From Parasponia andersonii (Eukaryota > Streptophyta > Magnoliopsida > Rosales > Cannabaceae), in the NCBI GenBank assembly GCA_002914805.1, contig JXTB01000001.1:2265882-2329881 (forward strand): a DNA stretch of 64,000 bases. Reading direction: 5' to 3'. Positions 9,614 through 22,072 of this stretch are shown here, in pieces. The notes under the pieces are model-generated. The model searched no databases. It had not been told where the DNA came from and saw only the letters and a list, made by a program, of their open reading frames with translations. The position numbers were made by a program, and so were the translations under genes. Position 1 is the first letter of the stretch, and the number at the start of each line of letters is the position of its first letter.

Positions 9614-10814
9614 TATATATATGTAGCGTGAATTAATATTGATTTTATTTTATAATACTCCACTTTTATAGTGTATATCTTGTAAGGATTTTTATTTTTT
9701 CGATTCAACATATACATTGTAAATTAATTTTGTAGATAGTAAAAAGATTACGTTAGGAATCTCAATTATTTTTCTAAATTACTAATATCAACACATGTGT
9801 TACATCTTTTGACTGTGTTGATTATGATCATTATTTGTATTACATATTATAAATAAATTTAATAAATCATCAATTAAATAATGAGAAATTACATGACAAA
9901 TATACAAATTAGAACCAAAAAGTTAGAATAAGAGTTGAAATTCCTAATATTATATATGATACAGTGGTCTGGTTCAATTATGATTACAAGGTGGGACACG
10001 ACTTGAGCCGAATATGTACAATGTAGACGACCTCTCCTGTCAGTCCGTCAGTCCACCTGAGGCTAAGTAGTCTCTTATCCTGAAACGTTTGGGAGCTAAG
10101 TTTGAGCCATAAAAGTGTTACAAATCCAATAATATATATACCTTACAAACTGAGAATCATGAATGAAGTAAAAGTTAAGTCATGGAGAAAGTCTATATAG
10201 GAATTTCTATGAGCAAGAGACGGCTCATACCTTAGGCAACAAAGGCATTTGCCTAAGACTCCATATTTAAGCGAGACCCCAAATTTTGGAACTTCCATAC
10301 TAATTTTTCTTCTTTTTATTTTTATTTTATTTTTTTAACTCTTTGTGCCAATAACTAAAAAATAATCTCAGAAAAAAAAACCACTAGTGTATCTATAGAA
10401 TTGAGAAGATTTATTATAGTACATAATTTTGAGCATATCTTTTAAAACATTAATTCCACTTATTTTACCACGATACTCAAAATGATTTGTTTCTCTTCCT
10501 CCCCCTTTTAAGAATTTAAAAAGGATCAAGTGTCCATACGTTTTTGTATTTCCATTAGATAATATGCAAAAATTAAAAAAAAAGAGTTAACTCTTTCTAG
10601 TTTCCTTCTTCCAAGATTTTCGAGGGGAAAAAAAAAAAGAAAGAAAGATGGAGAGAAAAACTTTATTGTGAAGTAGAAAAGAAGTCACATGAGGTCACGA
10701 GGAGTTTGATTTGGGGAAGTGTTGGATTGCTCTATTTATTTATTTTAAAATAAGAAATAACTTCATTAAATGCCAGTAGGCAAAGCAAAGTGCCGCCAAA
10801 AACAAGAAACTTGG
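9614..10814. other. Intergenic, nothing recognised
   Basis: AT-rich sequence without a supported gene. Purine-rich runs occur near 10620-10690. The DNA runs into an RNase H relic at the right side. Confidence 0.4.
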
Positions 10815-11150
10815 ACATTTTTTCAAGGCAAATAGTCCAAACAAACCTTAGGAAGGATATCCAGAACATCAAAGATACCAAAAGACAGAGAGAACGCAAC
10901 CCATGCAGCAATATTGTGAGGACTAAATTACAAGAGTGAAGAATTAAAATTAATATACCAAATCTTACACAACTCAAGCAGCTTCCTAATATCAGTAATT
11001 ATCACTCTGATCTCCCGTGGTCGATTTTGATTGCTTTGAAGGGACGACACCACCTCCAAAGAATCAAATCCCAAGACCAGGTAAGGCCGATTCATGGACA
11101 TCACAAGTTTAATTCTGACAAGTATAGTAGCAGGCTCTTCAGTAAGCGGG
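10815..11150 (-). pseudogene. RNase H-like (RVT_3 type) relic, LINE-derived
   Basis: Minus-strand translation across about 10815-11150 gives pieces that follow the order of the plant LINE-type RNase H domain: PATILVRIKLVMSMNR, LVLGFDSLEVVSSLQS (the usual xESDSxxVVxAL block), a helix REIRVIITDIRKLLE, and HNIAAWVAFSL (the usual AHxLAxxA block). Frame changes and stops break it. It is probably a fragment of a non-LTR retrotransposon or of a host gene derived from one. No RT domain was found beside it. Confidence 0.5.
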
Positions 11151-11389
11151 TTTGAACAGGTAATTCTTTCAGAAAAGATGGCGAGGTGATGAGGAGGATA
11201 TTAATATCTAAATCAAGTATGTTTCAAGTTCAAATCTTTGTGCATTTTAATCGTTCTTGTTGGTTTAATATGTTTTTGTTTATTTTTATAATTTTTGTGA
11301 ATAAATGAGAATCAAAGTAAATTTATGTCTAAAAATTGAATTTTTCAAACTATTTAAATTGAAATTGAGTCTGATACAAAAAAAAATGT

Positions 11390-13900
11390 AACTAAATGAA
11401 ACAAATCAGAACTAAAACGGAAAAATAGCACACCCTCGAAGCCACAGCGTGCAACAGCATGCAACAAGGTGCACAGCCGTGCCCTTGGGAGGTGCCTCTG
11501 TGCCTCTAGGCAGAAAGGAGCACATAATTGCATCCCTGGAAGGCGCCCATGTACCTAGCCTGTTGCCCGGAGGTGCCTTTGAGAAGTGCAGTTACGTACT
11601 TGATGCATCTTAGACATATTTTTGAGCCTTTTTAATAAGTTTCGATGGCCTGAATTCCTCTTTTCTTATAATCTAATAATAAAGACTCATCTACCCTTAA
11701 TTAGTACTTAAATTTTACCTAGAATGAAGCTTAAAAGAGGTATTAAGGTACAAATTTCAATGTGGAAAATTGGAGAGAAAAACACACTAAATTCCTAGAG
11801 AGAAAAGTTTGGAGTTGAAGATTTCTCAGAGAATTCTTAGGAGAGATTCTTGAAGACTTGAAGTTCATCTTCACAAGAGTTTTTCTTTTTCTTTTTCTCT
11901 ATCCTAATCTTTCTTGAAATTTATATTGGGTATATTGTGAAATCTTGTTTAGATATTATGAACTTCTTATCGAGATTAATAACGGATTCTCTACTATGCT
12001 TGTTTATATTTGATAACTATGACTAGATTTTTTCTTTTTAATACTTTGTTTTGATTATTTTGTTTATTATTGATCTATTTTCTATCGTCAATTCATTTAT
12101 GCTTCTCCTTGCTCATTTCTTCTAATTTATTTGGCTTATAAATTAGTTAACTTTAGGATGTAGTTTTGATGCTCAGGTGAGATTATTCTTATAATCTGGA
12201 ATTAAGAGGCATAGTTTAGGTTATTGTGAAACCGAGAGGATATCAACACGTAGATAATCACCTTGATAGTTTTAGGTTATTTGGGTTATTGTGAGACTAG
12301 GAGTGAGCGATACCTTAACTTCTATTGGAGGGCTTGAACTTAATAAACACCTAATTGAATAGGTTAGATAGGGATATCAACTTAGGCTAGTTAGATGTAT
12401 TACTTTATTGATGCACGAGAGAGGTAATGAAATGAGGTTAGATCCCTCGATTAGTGAATTAAATAGAATTAGGCCAGTAATTACTCAACACTACTAAAAA
12501 AGGGACCAACAACATCATTGAATCATGTTGTTTTCTAAAAAAAGCGACATGGTAGAACTCTCACATCATATTATTTAAAAGCAATGTGATTGTAGGTTCT
12601 ATCACGTCGCTTATATAATGAGCAACATGATTGGGCCACGTACTACGTCGCTTCCGTATAAAATAACATAGTATATTATTTTATTTAATACCACGTTATT
12701 TTCTACAAAAATGATATAGTAGGTGTGCACGTATCATGTCACTTATATAACTAGCGACGTGGTTGGGTGACGTACTACGTCACTTTCTGCAAAAGTAATG
12801 TAGTGGGGACTCATACTAACTATTTCATCGATCCACACCTACAGAAAATACCCTATCACGACCATCTATTCAAAACCATCAACTCTACCAAATTGTCTCC
12901 CAACCATAATTAGAATAAACCTATAATTTTCAATACATTCTTATTCGAACTCTATCCATTTCGAATTTCAGGTACCTCTTTCTCTTATTTCAGTTTCTTC
13001 AATTCTTAAGTCTTTGAAAATTTATGTATTGGTCTTTTGATTTTTTAGGTGCAAATTCTTGAGTTTTCCGACCATCATCAATAATGCTAGGGCATGGAAA
13101 GGGAGGCAAGGGAGGAAGCAACACTGTAAAAATTTGGGCAATGGATCACAAAGTCGGTGATTTGGCATTTGGCTCGTAGAGGTGGTATAAAGAGAGTGTA
13201 TCATTAGTCTGATCTACAAGAAAATCTACAGGTAGTTAAGATTTTTTAGAATGCTGTAACCTATACAGGTCGAGCACACGATGGAGCACACAAGGGGAGG
13301 AAGACGACATATACCACGTCGCTTCCTGGAGGAGTAACTCGATATTCCCCCAAATATGACGTGATAAGATCTTGATAATTGATAATTTATGGCCTACCAT
13401 ATCACTTTCTATACAAGCAACATGGTAAGTCAGTATACCATAAAACTTTCCTTACAAGCAACGTGGAAGCTCATTGGTAGGCCAGCATACTACGTCGTTT
13501 TAAAAGCGATGTAGTATGATGTGGTGCTACCATATTACTTGTTTCTAAGTCACTTATAGAGTGACGTGGTTTCTCTTCTATATCGCCCTATAAGTAACGC
13601 GGAAAATATTTTCTATAGTAGTGCAGTTTGACAAACTTAGCACATCCATGCATAATAATTATCTATATTTTATTTATGCTTTATTCTTTTGATCTTTGTT
13701 TTCATTTATTTGTTTAAACTTTATATCTAAATAAAGTTGAGTTGCAATAGTTCCGGCACTTAGCGATAATTTAATACCTAATCTCTATGGATTGACCCTT
13801 CCTGCCTTTATACTAGCTAGTTTTGATTTTTATTAGGATATGCTTAGTAATTTAATAGGAGGAGAAATATTATAAATAGTAATATTTAGTATTGGGCATA
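11390..13900. repeat. Unclassified repeat region hosting a CACTA insertion
   Basis: The flanks of the CACTA element (11390-12488 and 13624-13900) are non-coding and look like parts of one older element: a GC-richer segment with repeated GTGCCT and GTGCAAC words (11430-11600), a leader-like stretch, then AT-rich text ending near TGGATTGACCCTTCCTGCC (13790-13808). I could not identify ends or a family. Confidence 0.3.
12489..13623. mobile_element. Non-autonomous CACTA (En/Spm-type) transposon
   Basis: Starts CACTACTAAAAAAGG and ends TTCTATAGTAGTG, the reverse complement of CACTACTATAGAA. These are the hallmark CACTA terminal inverted repeats. Three-base flanks are CAA and CAG, close to the 3-bp target duplication expected. 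Within about 300 bp of each end a motif of type ACGTCGCTT / AAGCGACGT recurs many times in both orientations, the subterminal repeats to which CACTA transposases bind. At 1135 bp it has no transposase and only short meaningless ORFs, so it would depend on an autonomous relative. Confidence 0.75.
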
Positions 13901-14339
13901 TAAATCCAATGACTAAACGTTTTTCTACTATCACAAGGACTGTTCTATTGTCATTGTGAGCAGTCCCAGCTCCAATTGAGAACAGCGAGGGAACAACGGC
14001 TTCATTATTAATTTTTATCCAAAAAAGTAGAGAAAGGATACATTTTGAGTTTATGTGGGTGTCATCTTATGAATAGGAAAGGAAGATAGTAGTAGTGTAA
14101 AAAGCACCCAAATCTCTAATTAGAATATAGATCATTTAGTAATCCTCTACGAGTAACCTAATTCTTTTTTTTCATGATGAATTTCACATCTTGGGTTAAT
14201 TATTTCCAAAGTTGGCTTATATAGTTGATAACAATTTTATAATTATAGGTTGTCTAATTAAGTAGAGTCAATAAGTGATCTATTTGTGAGTTCAGAAAAT
14301 TACTAATAGGGTATGAAATTTGTAATACATGGTTACCTA

Positions 14340-14680
14340 GTACAAATCTGGTTGTGACTGATGAGATCTAAATTAGGTTAGTATATAAAGTAGACTATAG
14401 GGTTTTGGTCCCTGAGTCTCTTCTCCTCTGCTCCATCAATAGAGAGAAACCATTAAGTATTCTAGAAAGATTTGGCTCTGGAAGATCATTAACCCTCAGG
14501 CTCTCAATCATTCAATTATTTTTGCTTTTATGATTGAGATTGTCTATTTGCTATGGACTCAGGTTAGTAACAAATTTCTCAACAAATCTCTTTTGACAAT
14601 TTGATATGAATGTTTCTAGGATGATATTAGGTTTTTTCAATCCTTGATTATATCTAACAAGTGGTATCAAAGTCGGAATC
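14340..14680 (+). mobile_element. LTR 3' end with methionine-tRNA primer site (Copia type)
   Basis: TGGTATCAAAGTC at 14662-14674 is a near match to the usual plant primer-binding site TGGTATCAGAGC. Upstream lies a TATA-like box (TATATAAAG near 14380), consistent with an LTR ending just before 14660. The left LTR boundary was not found. The element is old and broken. A matching gag relic occurs only at 18320-18735, which may or may not be part of the same element. Confidence 0.4.
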
Positions 14681-14689
14681 ATGTTAAAT

Positions 14690-17189
14690 TATTAGGAAAA
14701 ATCATATATATCTTTAGTTTTTCAATATCTTTCCCTATATGGCTTTCTAGGGTTAGATATTACATGCATGAATTCTTTGATTTACATGATTTTGTTAAGA
14801 TATTAAGTAGTTGATAGTTAAATTCTGAGTTTTGAGTCATAAAGTCTGAAGATTAGGGATGAAAATTGCTAAAAATATCATAAAGGAAGGTTACTTCTTT
14901 TCAAAATTTGTATAATTATGATTTTGGCAATTGACCTAGCATCATAGTGCCACAAATCAATGCCCTCTAGTAAATTGGTGCTATGGTGTTAAACATCTAG
15001 CGGGCAAGGTGTTGCAGCACCAAAACTTGGGCTTTGAAAATTGTTTTGTGACCAATACTGCAACACTAGATTCCTAGTACCGCAATGCTAAATTCCTGGC
15101 ACCACAGTGCTGGTTCGTCTAGTAACATAGGTGAATTTTAGACATAATTAAAGATCAAGGTCTTGTTTTTGGATAGAATAGAGTCATTTTCAACCCAATC
15201 AAGTAGTTCTAACCTAAAACTCGACCAATCATGTTTATTTTCTCAACCCAACTTAAGTTCGACTCACACTTTATCCAAAAACTCTATTTGGCTTTAAGAG
15301 TTGATAAAGTATTTAAAACTCAGTCAGTCATCTATTATTTTGTGCATTGAAATTTTCAATTTATATTTGGATAATTTAGTTATTTTTCTTTGCACTATTT
15401 GCTAAAATATTTTGAAATAGATGAGTTAAAATAATATATTGTCCATGTAAACTCTATTGTATAGATTTATTTGTTTGGAAACATTTGGATGTGTGTATTT
15501 GTTGTACATACGAATAATGATAGGCCTAAAGGAAGATTATTATTTGGTCGAATAATGGACACACTTGTCATAGTAAATAGATGATAAATATTAGGTTTCA
15601 ATGCGAGCAATGAGTATGATGTCTAAGATTTTCACATGCAAAATAAGTCAATAATAAATAACTTTATATTGTATATTAAGCACTTTTATACCTATACTAG
15701 TATGCTAAAATTGTCAAAAATGTTGTAAAGGGTTGGTAAGCTCAATTTGGTAGCTTGGTGTGCAAAAAGGATATTACATTACACATGCTTAAGAAAAATA
15801 AAATTTTATGCAAATATATACTGAGACATGATTAATTGATTACGAGATAAAAAAAAAAATATTGTAGAAACCGACTTGGTTGAGTAGGCAACCTTGAGAG
15901 CTATATGTACTTTAAGTTATTTATTATTTAGTCTCTTTCCAGTGACGAACATGATTCTCTCTTCCTCTTACTTTATAGTCACCAACTTTCCTTTTTATTA
16001 GTTGTACAGAGGAAACCATATATCCATATATAGAGGTATACACATACTTGATTACTTGAGAACTAATAGCAAGAAGAAGACAATAGTGGTCCTCTAATTC
16101 TCACCTTGTTAAAGGTATTTCTTTTGGTATTTGACTTTCAGCAACTCTTACTTTAGGAATCTATAAAGACACTTTCCTTTTACTTGATTTATGGAGTTAT
16201 AATATATACATCAGTAGCTTACAAACGTTGAGTGGCTGTTTTTAGGTTTTTAATTTTTTTATTTTATTGAAATGCTCTCTCTTGTTGTATATTGATTGTT
16301 ACATTAGAACCTTATTTTGTGAGGGGATCATTTGAGTAATTATTTAGTTTTTTTATGGCTGTTTAACTCTTGGGAGGAGAATTTTAATTTCAGTACAATT
16401 TTGATGGAATTACGGCTATATTGGCTTATGATAGTTTGACTATTGTGCACTGATCTAAATTTTTATGTGTATTTCCATATTTGTTAGCTATTTTAACATT
16501 TTCTGTATCACTTAGTATCAAAAGAAAAATAAAGACCTTAGAGATTTGTAAATTTTGAAACTTATTTGTTTTCAGATTTTGGAATTTCTTTTTAAATGAG
16601 AAAAAATTGTCTCCAAATCTTTTTCATAATTACTACTACCATCTTAAAAATGATGATAATAATAATAAAAAGTCTATAACTTTGGAAGCTTGTCGTTTCT
16701 TATTCTAAAGAATTATATTTGATGATCCTAAAGTATTTATGAAGATTCAATTCTTTTTGTATCATTAATTATTTTATGACTATTACTTGAAATTTGGGTG
16801 TATCAGCTAGTTCCTTGAGCTTTGTAAGGACTCTATTTTTTATTTTTTATTTAGGTTTGCTTACATTTTCTAATTTTATAGACGAGCACTTTTAGTGATA
16901 AATAATCTATAACAGATAATTAGCACATCTTACTACAGAGAGTACTAACCCTTTCTGCTTTCTTTCTTAATTGGGACATAAGGTAAGTAAAGATTTATTT
17001 TAACGGTATCACAAGAACAGTAGTAGATAAAATATATTTTCCTACATATTTATGTGCATTATATTAATATGTATTATTCTTTTAGTTGATGTAAGTTTAT
17101 GAAAGACATAAGTATGACATGATCATTTAAATAGGATATTCAAAGAAGTGAACTTTTTCACGTATTGGATTTAGAGTAGTACCATTATA
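14690..17189. other. Repeat-like AT-rich DNA, nothing identified
   Basis: No coding region of any length. The base composition and lack of ORFs fit decayed transposon sequence, but no domain or terminal repeat could be recognised. Confidence 0.35.
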
Positions 17190-17700
17190 CTCATTTTACT
17201 AGATATCTTTTTAGTAAATTGTTTAGTTTATCTGTGTTAGGTAGGTATGGTTTGCATAGGTATCCTTTCCACATAGGTGGATATAGCTTATCAATTGCCA
17301 GGACTAAGTATTATACTATGAGATTTATTAGGTACATTATTTAATCGGTCTGTATTTGGTAGGTATAGTTCACATTGGCCATGTGTTCTTTCTTGCATAG
17401 GTGGGTATGACCTACCAACTGTGACGACTTTGTAGTGTACTCAAGGGTACTATAAAGAATGTTTTATGAGAAAAGTTCATTAAAATGAAAAGTTATGAAA
17501 GAAAGAGTACAATGGAAATTTGAATAAAGTTTGTACATGAAACATATTCATGAGCATGCGTGATCTTTATTTACTGAATTTTAGCTCATTTAGTTCTTGT
17601 AACGCACGTAAGGAGACATATGATGTATAGAATTGCTAGTTGGCTAGCATACTTTTTGTCACTATGATTGTATAGATGTAGATTAGCTTGACTTGTGGGC
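17190..17700 (+). mobile_element. Gypsy (Tekay-like) LTR relic
   Basis: The segment has the internal signature of plant Tekay/Del LTRs: a repeated TAGGTATGGTTTGCATAGGT / TAGGTATAGTTCACATTGGC block, then ATGAAACATATTCATGAGC, then TTTACTGAATTTTAGCTCATTT and GTAAGGAGACATATGATG. The same signature occurs in reverse at 63600-63720. It is an isolated, old and degraded piece, and its boundaries are uncertain. Confidence 0.45.
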
Positions 17701-18319
17701 AATATTTTTTTTTAATTTTGATATTTTGATGTAATATAAATATTACTATTGACGGGAAGATAAAATAATAAGGACTTTTCGATTATACATTTAGCAAAGA
17801 CACTTTTAAAAGGTAATACCACGTAGTTTCTTTTGTTTTAGAATTCAAAATGTTTAAATTTGTCCATTTTTTTACAAGACTATAATTTTAGTTTATAGAA
17901 GAATAATACTTTAAAGTTGACCTACATAATGACATAATTAAACTATAAGGATATTTTAATAAGTTGGGCCATAGAAAGTCTTATTGTGTAGAATGATTTA
18001 TTGTCAATATTTGATAGCTACATTGAGAGTACCACTTATAGTTAATATTTATGTCAAAAGACTAGATATTAATGTTGTTCTGGATATTATGTGATAGGAG
18101 CCCACCTTATATGATTCTTTGATTTATGTGATGATTTTTTACTTAGTTTATGACATGATTTTGATGTGAGCTTATTATTTTATTTTTGTTCTAGTTCATT
18201 TTCTACTTCGAATATATCTACCAACTTAAGTTCCATACCTGTGTTTTACTACATAAACTTTAAGAAATAAAAAGAGTAGGTTATGATTGTACTCGGTTGC
18301 ATGGATCTGCACCATGTAC

Positions 18320-18735
18320 TAAGAAAAACATAACTTGCTGCTTTTACAGATGAAAGTTCTACTACTGTTGTTAAGAACTTTAAGCAATAGGAACATTCTA
18401 ATCCCATGAGTCTCATGATCATGAAACATTTAATACCAGAGACCATCAAGGGTGCTATACCTGAAGAGAAAAATGTTAAAGCGTTCCTTGACATAATTGT
18501 GGAAGATTTCTAAAGAAACAAAAAGGCAGAAACAAGTCCCATGCTTAGTAACTTAATTTCTCTCTGTTATAAAGATAAAGGAAACATAAAGGAGTACATC
18601 ATAAAGATATCTAACCTTGCTTCAGAACTAATGACACTAAAGTTAGAGCTGTCGGATGACTTACTCGTGTATTTAGTTTTTATCTCTCTTCCATCATAAT
18701 TCAATCAATTAAAGTGAGTTACAACATTTAGAAGG
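18320..18735 (+). mobile_element. Copia gag relic
   Basis: Translation on the plus strand gives pieces typical of the plant Copia gag (UBN2-type) domain in order: NPMSLMIMKHLIPETIKGAI, then a segment around KAFLDIIVEDF, then NIKEYIIKISNLASELMTLK, then LVYLVFISLPS. The element is a broken fossil with several interruptions, and no pol follows it. Confidence 0.55.
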
Positions 18736-18759
18736 AAAAGATGACTTTTAATGAAGTTT

Positions 18760-18850
18760 AGGCATGAAACACGTTCATGAGTATGTGTGATCTTTACTTA
18801 CTGAGTATTAGCTCATTTGGCTCTTATGATGTAGGTGAGAAGACATATAA
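18760..18850 (+). repeat. Second copy of the 17530-17625 LTR block
   Basis: GCATGAAACACGTTCATGAG...ATCTTTACTTACTGAG...TAGCTCATTTGG...GAGAAGACATATAATG repeats the block at 17530-17625 in the same orientation. It directly abuts the start of the long LTR at 18855, so it may be remnant LTR into which that element inserted. Confidence 0.5.
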
Positions 18851-18854
18851 TGTA

Positions 18855-21690
18855 TGTTGAGAAATTAAAATTTCAATCTTACTCACTCTCATTTTGAAGA
18901 TAACAAATATTTAATTTAGTACTAATGATTTAACTTGAGTATGTAGTGAACTAACTTTAAAATTTCTAACTCAAGTTGATAGAAAAATCATGCTTGAAAA
19001 AGGATGCATATTGGACTTAATAGAATCAAGCTTGAAGATGGACAATCAAGATACAAGACTATACTTAGATATGGTATATTTAATATTTAGTCTTGTATTT
19101 GATTTAGTTCATTGCATATAGATTCTCTTTGCATTGGCACATATTTGTAAAAAAGTTTTCAAACTATCTTAAGCTTAAAATAGTTATTTTATTATAGAAA
19201 TTTGAAAATAGAAAATAATGATTTATTTGAATAGGAAAAATATTCTTTAAAATATGATTTCTTAAGTTTAAATAAGTTATAAATATACTTAAAATTATGA
19301 TTATTTAAAATAAGCTAAAAAGAGATTTTTTATTTGCAAACTAGAATATGTTTTGTATAAATATTTTTTAAATTATTGTTAAATACTTTAATAAAACTAA
19401 AACAAGTTTGCAATAGCTAAAATATTCTTTTCAAATCGATTTTAAATGTTTTTCAAGTGTTTAAACATATGTAGAAATCATAATTTGAAAAATGTCAAAA
19501 GCTGTTAGTATTTAGAAAAATGCTAAAAAGCTGTCCAAACTTGAAAGTTTTATGTAGATCAGAACTAACTACCAGTAGACCGCCTGGTAGACCGAAAATA
19601 TAATCTAGTAGACCAAAAACTTTAATATGACTATTAGATTTCAACCGCAACAGCCGTATTACTAACAACTAGTTTTTGGAAGTCTACCAGAAATTTGACC
19701 AGTTTACCGAAAACTCTAAAGACTGTGTCAAACGATCATAAACAGCTAGATTTCACTCAAGTTTATAAATAGAAGCTATTTTAAGACTTGAAAAAGACTT
19801 TGCACGAACCTAAATTATTATCTAATTGCTTTAAAATTTTAAAAGTCTATTTCTACATTGAATTAACTTTCAAATTATATTGAGCCAATCTTAGAGTTTT
19901 TATTGTACATTGTTCTTAAGTCTCCTAAGCTAGAATTGTATTTATTATATTTGTGAGGAGAGTTTTTGAGTGTGTTCACGCTTGATAATTATAAAACCAT
20001 TAAGTGTGTTCAATCTTAGGCTAACGATTGGTATCAGAGATTGGTTTTAAAATTTAAAAGACTTAACCATCTTGAGATGACTAATCTAAACAATTTTCAA
20101 AATCTTAAAAATGATGGATTTTCAACTAGACCAACATTTTTCAATCGTATTGACTACAATATTTAGAAAATCCAAATGCTTCAATTTCTTAAATTTATAG
20201 ATGATAATTTATTAAATATTGTTATTCAAGATCCATATATTCTTAAAAAAATAATAAATAATAAACTAATTGAAAAAAATTAGATGAGTATGATGATTTT
20301 GACAAAATCATGTTTTCTAAGAATAGATATGCTTTGCATTGTTTGTCATGTATTATAGATATAAATATTTATAATAGTATACAAATGGCTACTAATGTAC
20401 ATGAAATATGAAAAATGCTTAACAGCTCATATGAAAACACAAGTCAAATTAAAGAAAGTAATATTAGTATGCTTATGCATGATTACAAGTTATTTAAAAT
20501 AAAAAGTATTGAATCCATTGTTCAAATATTTACTAGATTTAGTAATATTACTAATGATCTTCATGCTCTTAGTTAAACTTATAACAATACCGAAATGGTT
20601 ACAATTCTAAAAACCTTAACAAAAATATATCAAAAGAAGGTAATTGCTATCAAAGAAGAGAAGGACGTCATTAATGTTCCTCTAGAAGAACTCTTCAAAT
20701 TTCTCATTTATCGTGAAATCATGATGATCAAGAAAAAAAATCAAAATGGGGGAAGAAGAAAAGGAAATAAAGGCCACATATGTTGATAATAGAAAGGATG
20801 AATTAGATGAAGAAGTTCAAGGTAACAACATGTGCTTCATGGCAATTGAGGATGAGGCAAATCTCTTGACTCTAATGATGATAGTGATGATAGTAGTGAT
20901 GATGATAGTGATTGTGATTTATGACAAAAAAAATCTATTAAGTGACTTTAATGATTTACACGAAAACTATGAAAAATTCATTTTCAAGAATAATATTCAC
21001 AAGAAGAAATTATCTATTTTATCAAAATAACTTCAAAAATTTAAAAAAAAAATTTATTTTAACTTGTGATATATGTGTATCTTTGAAATACAAAAATGCT
21101 TCTTTAAGTGAAAAAGTTTTAGATTTAACTAATATTATCCACAATGTCATAAATAAAAAGAGGAATTTTGATTTAATGCGTGGTGGACAAAAATATGTTT
21201 TTGACAAAAGAAGTATTGGGTATTAGTCGTCTATAAAATAAAAATATCTCAAAAATTATTTTGTGAAAGTTAGTAAAAGTAACACAAAGTACAAAGTACA
21301 CTTGCACTTATTGCAATCAAGATAGACACACTAGCTTTTCATGCTTTGCGAAAAAAAATGCATATTTTGGTATCAAATAAGAGTAGGTACCAAAGAATTC
21401 AAAGGCTAACTTCCAAGGACCTAAAGTTATGTGGGTACCCAAAATCTATATTAGAATCTTTATTGTAGGTACAAGTAAAAAAGTGGTTATTCTAAGAACA
21501 AAACAAATGACTTCACGAAGCTCTCAATTTTTACAAAGAAATGATGGTGGATATTTTATTTTTGAAGACAAGAGTCTTCTAAAATGGCACTTAAAGGAAA
21601 AATTTGATGGTTACTATAAAATTTAGACGGAAAGTATTATTACGGTAGAGAAAAAAATTAAGTATTAAAAGGTAAATTTCAATTGAGAAT
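18855..21690 (+). mobile_element. SIRE/Maximus-type Copia fragment: LTR plus gag
   Basis: A long LTR of roughly 1.17 kb starts TGTTGAGAAATT at 18855 and ends shortly before the primer site TGGTATCAGAG (20029-20039). Gag follows from about 20075: a start like MTNLNNFQNLKNDGFSTRP, a middle part around NISMLMHDYKLFKIKSIESI, a Lys-rich linker, then a CCHC-type knuckle (CTYCNQDRHTSFSCF near 21300-21350) and the WVPK block common after it in SIRE elements (near 21430). Protease, integrase, RT and the 3' LTR are not seen. Broken, with many interruptions, and old. Confidence 0.65.
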
Positions 21691-21764
21691 AGATATTTTG
21701 TGACAGTTTCCTCTAAAAAAACAAGAACAACACGTAAATTATTTATAGTAAGCATATAGCGACT

Positions 21765-21836
21765 GGCTTAATAGCTCAGTTGGTTAGAGTGTCGTGCTAA
21801 TAACGCGAAGGTCGCAGGTTTGACCTGCATGGGCCA
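21765..21836 (+). tRNA. Degenerate tRNA-Ile(AAU), probable pseudogene
   Basis: The sequence matches the plant nuclear tRNA-Ile with anticodon AAT (21799-21801). The D arm (TAGCTCAGTTGGTTAGAG), the anticodon arm (TCGTG-CTAATAA-CGCGA) and most of the T arm are intact. It measures 72 nt instead of 74: the T loop is two bases short (GCAGGTTTGACCTGC versus the usual GCAGGTTCGAGACCTGC). The acceptor stem 5' side GGCTTAA pairs imperfectly with ATGGGCC. Box B is therefore damaged. It lies 237 bp past the stop of the PiT gene. A diverged pseudogene is most likely, and low-level function cannot be excluded. Confidence 0.7.
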
Positions 21837-22072
21837 AAATAAGATGAAACTTTTATTTCGTTTTTTTGAACATTTTCCCATTCTTCTAACCGAAATTTTC
21901 ATAAAAGATGTAAAAGCTAAATCAAACAGATCAAGAAACAGTTGTTAGAGTAAGCTATGTCGAAACGTGTTAAATCAGTAGCCAAGAAAAAAAGAAGACG
22001 AAGAACATATTGCAATGACGAATAATCGCCCCACATTAGAGACTCAAAATGAAAAACAATGGGATAATAATA

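Noticed and set aside
20595-21226. Four overlapping ORFs of 60-94 codons as novel genes
   Set aside because: They lie within the gag region of the SIRE-type Copia fragment.
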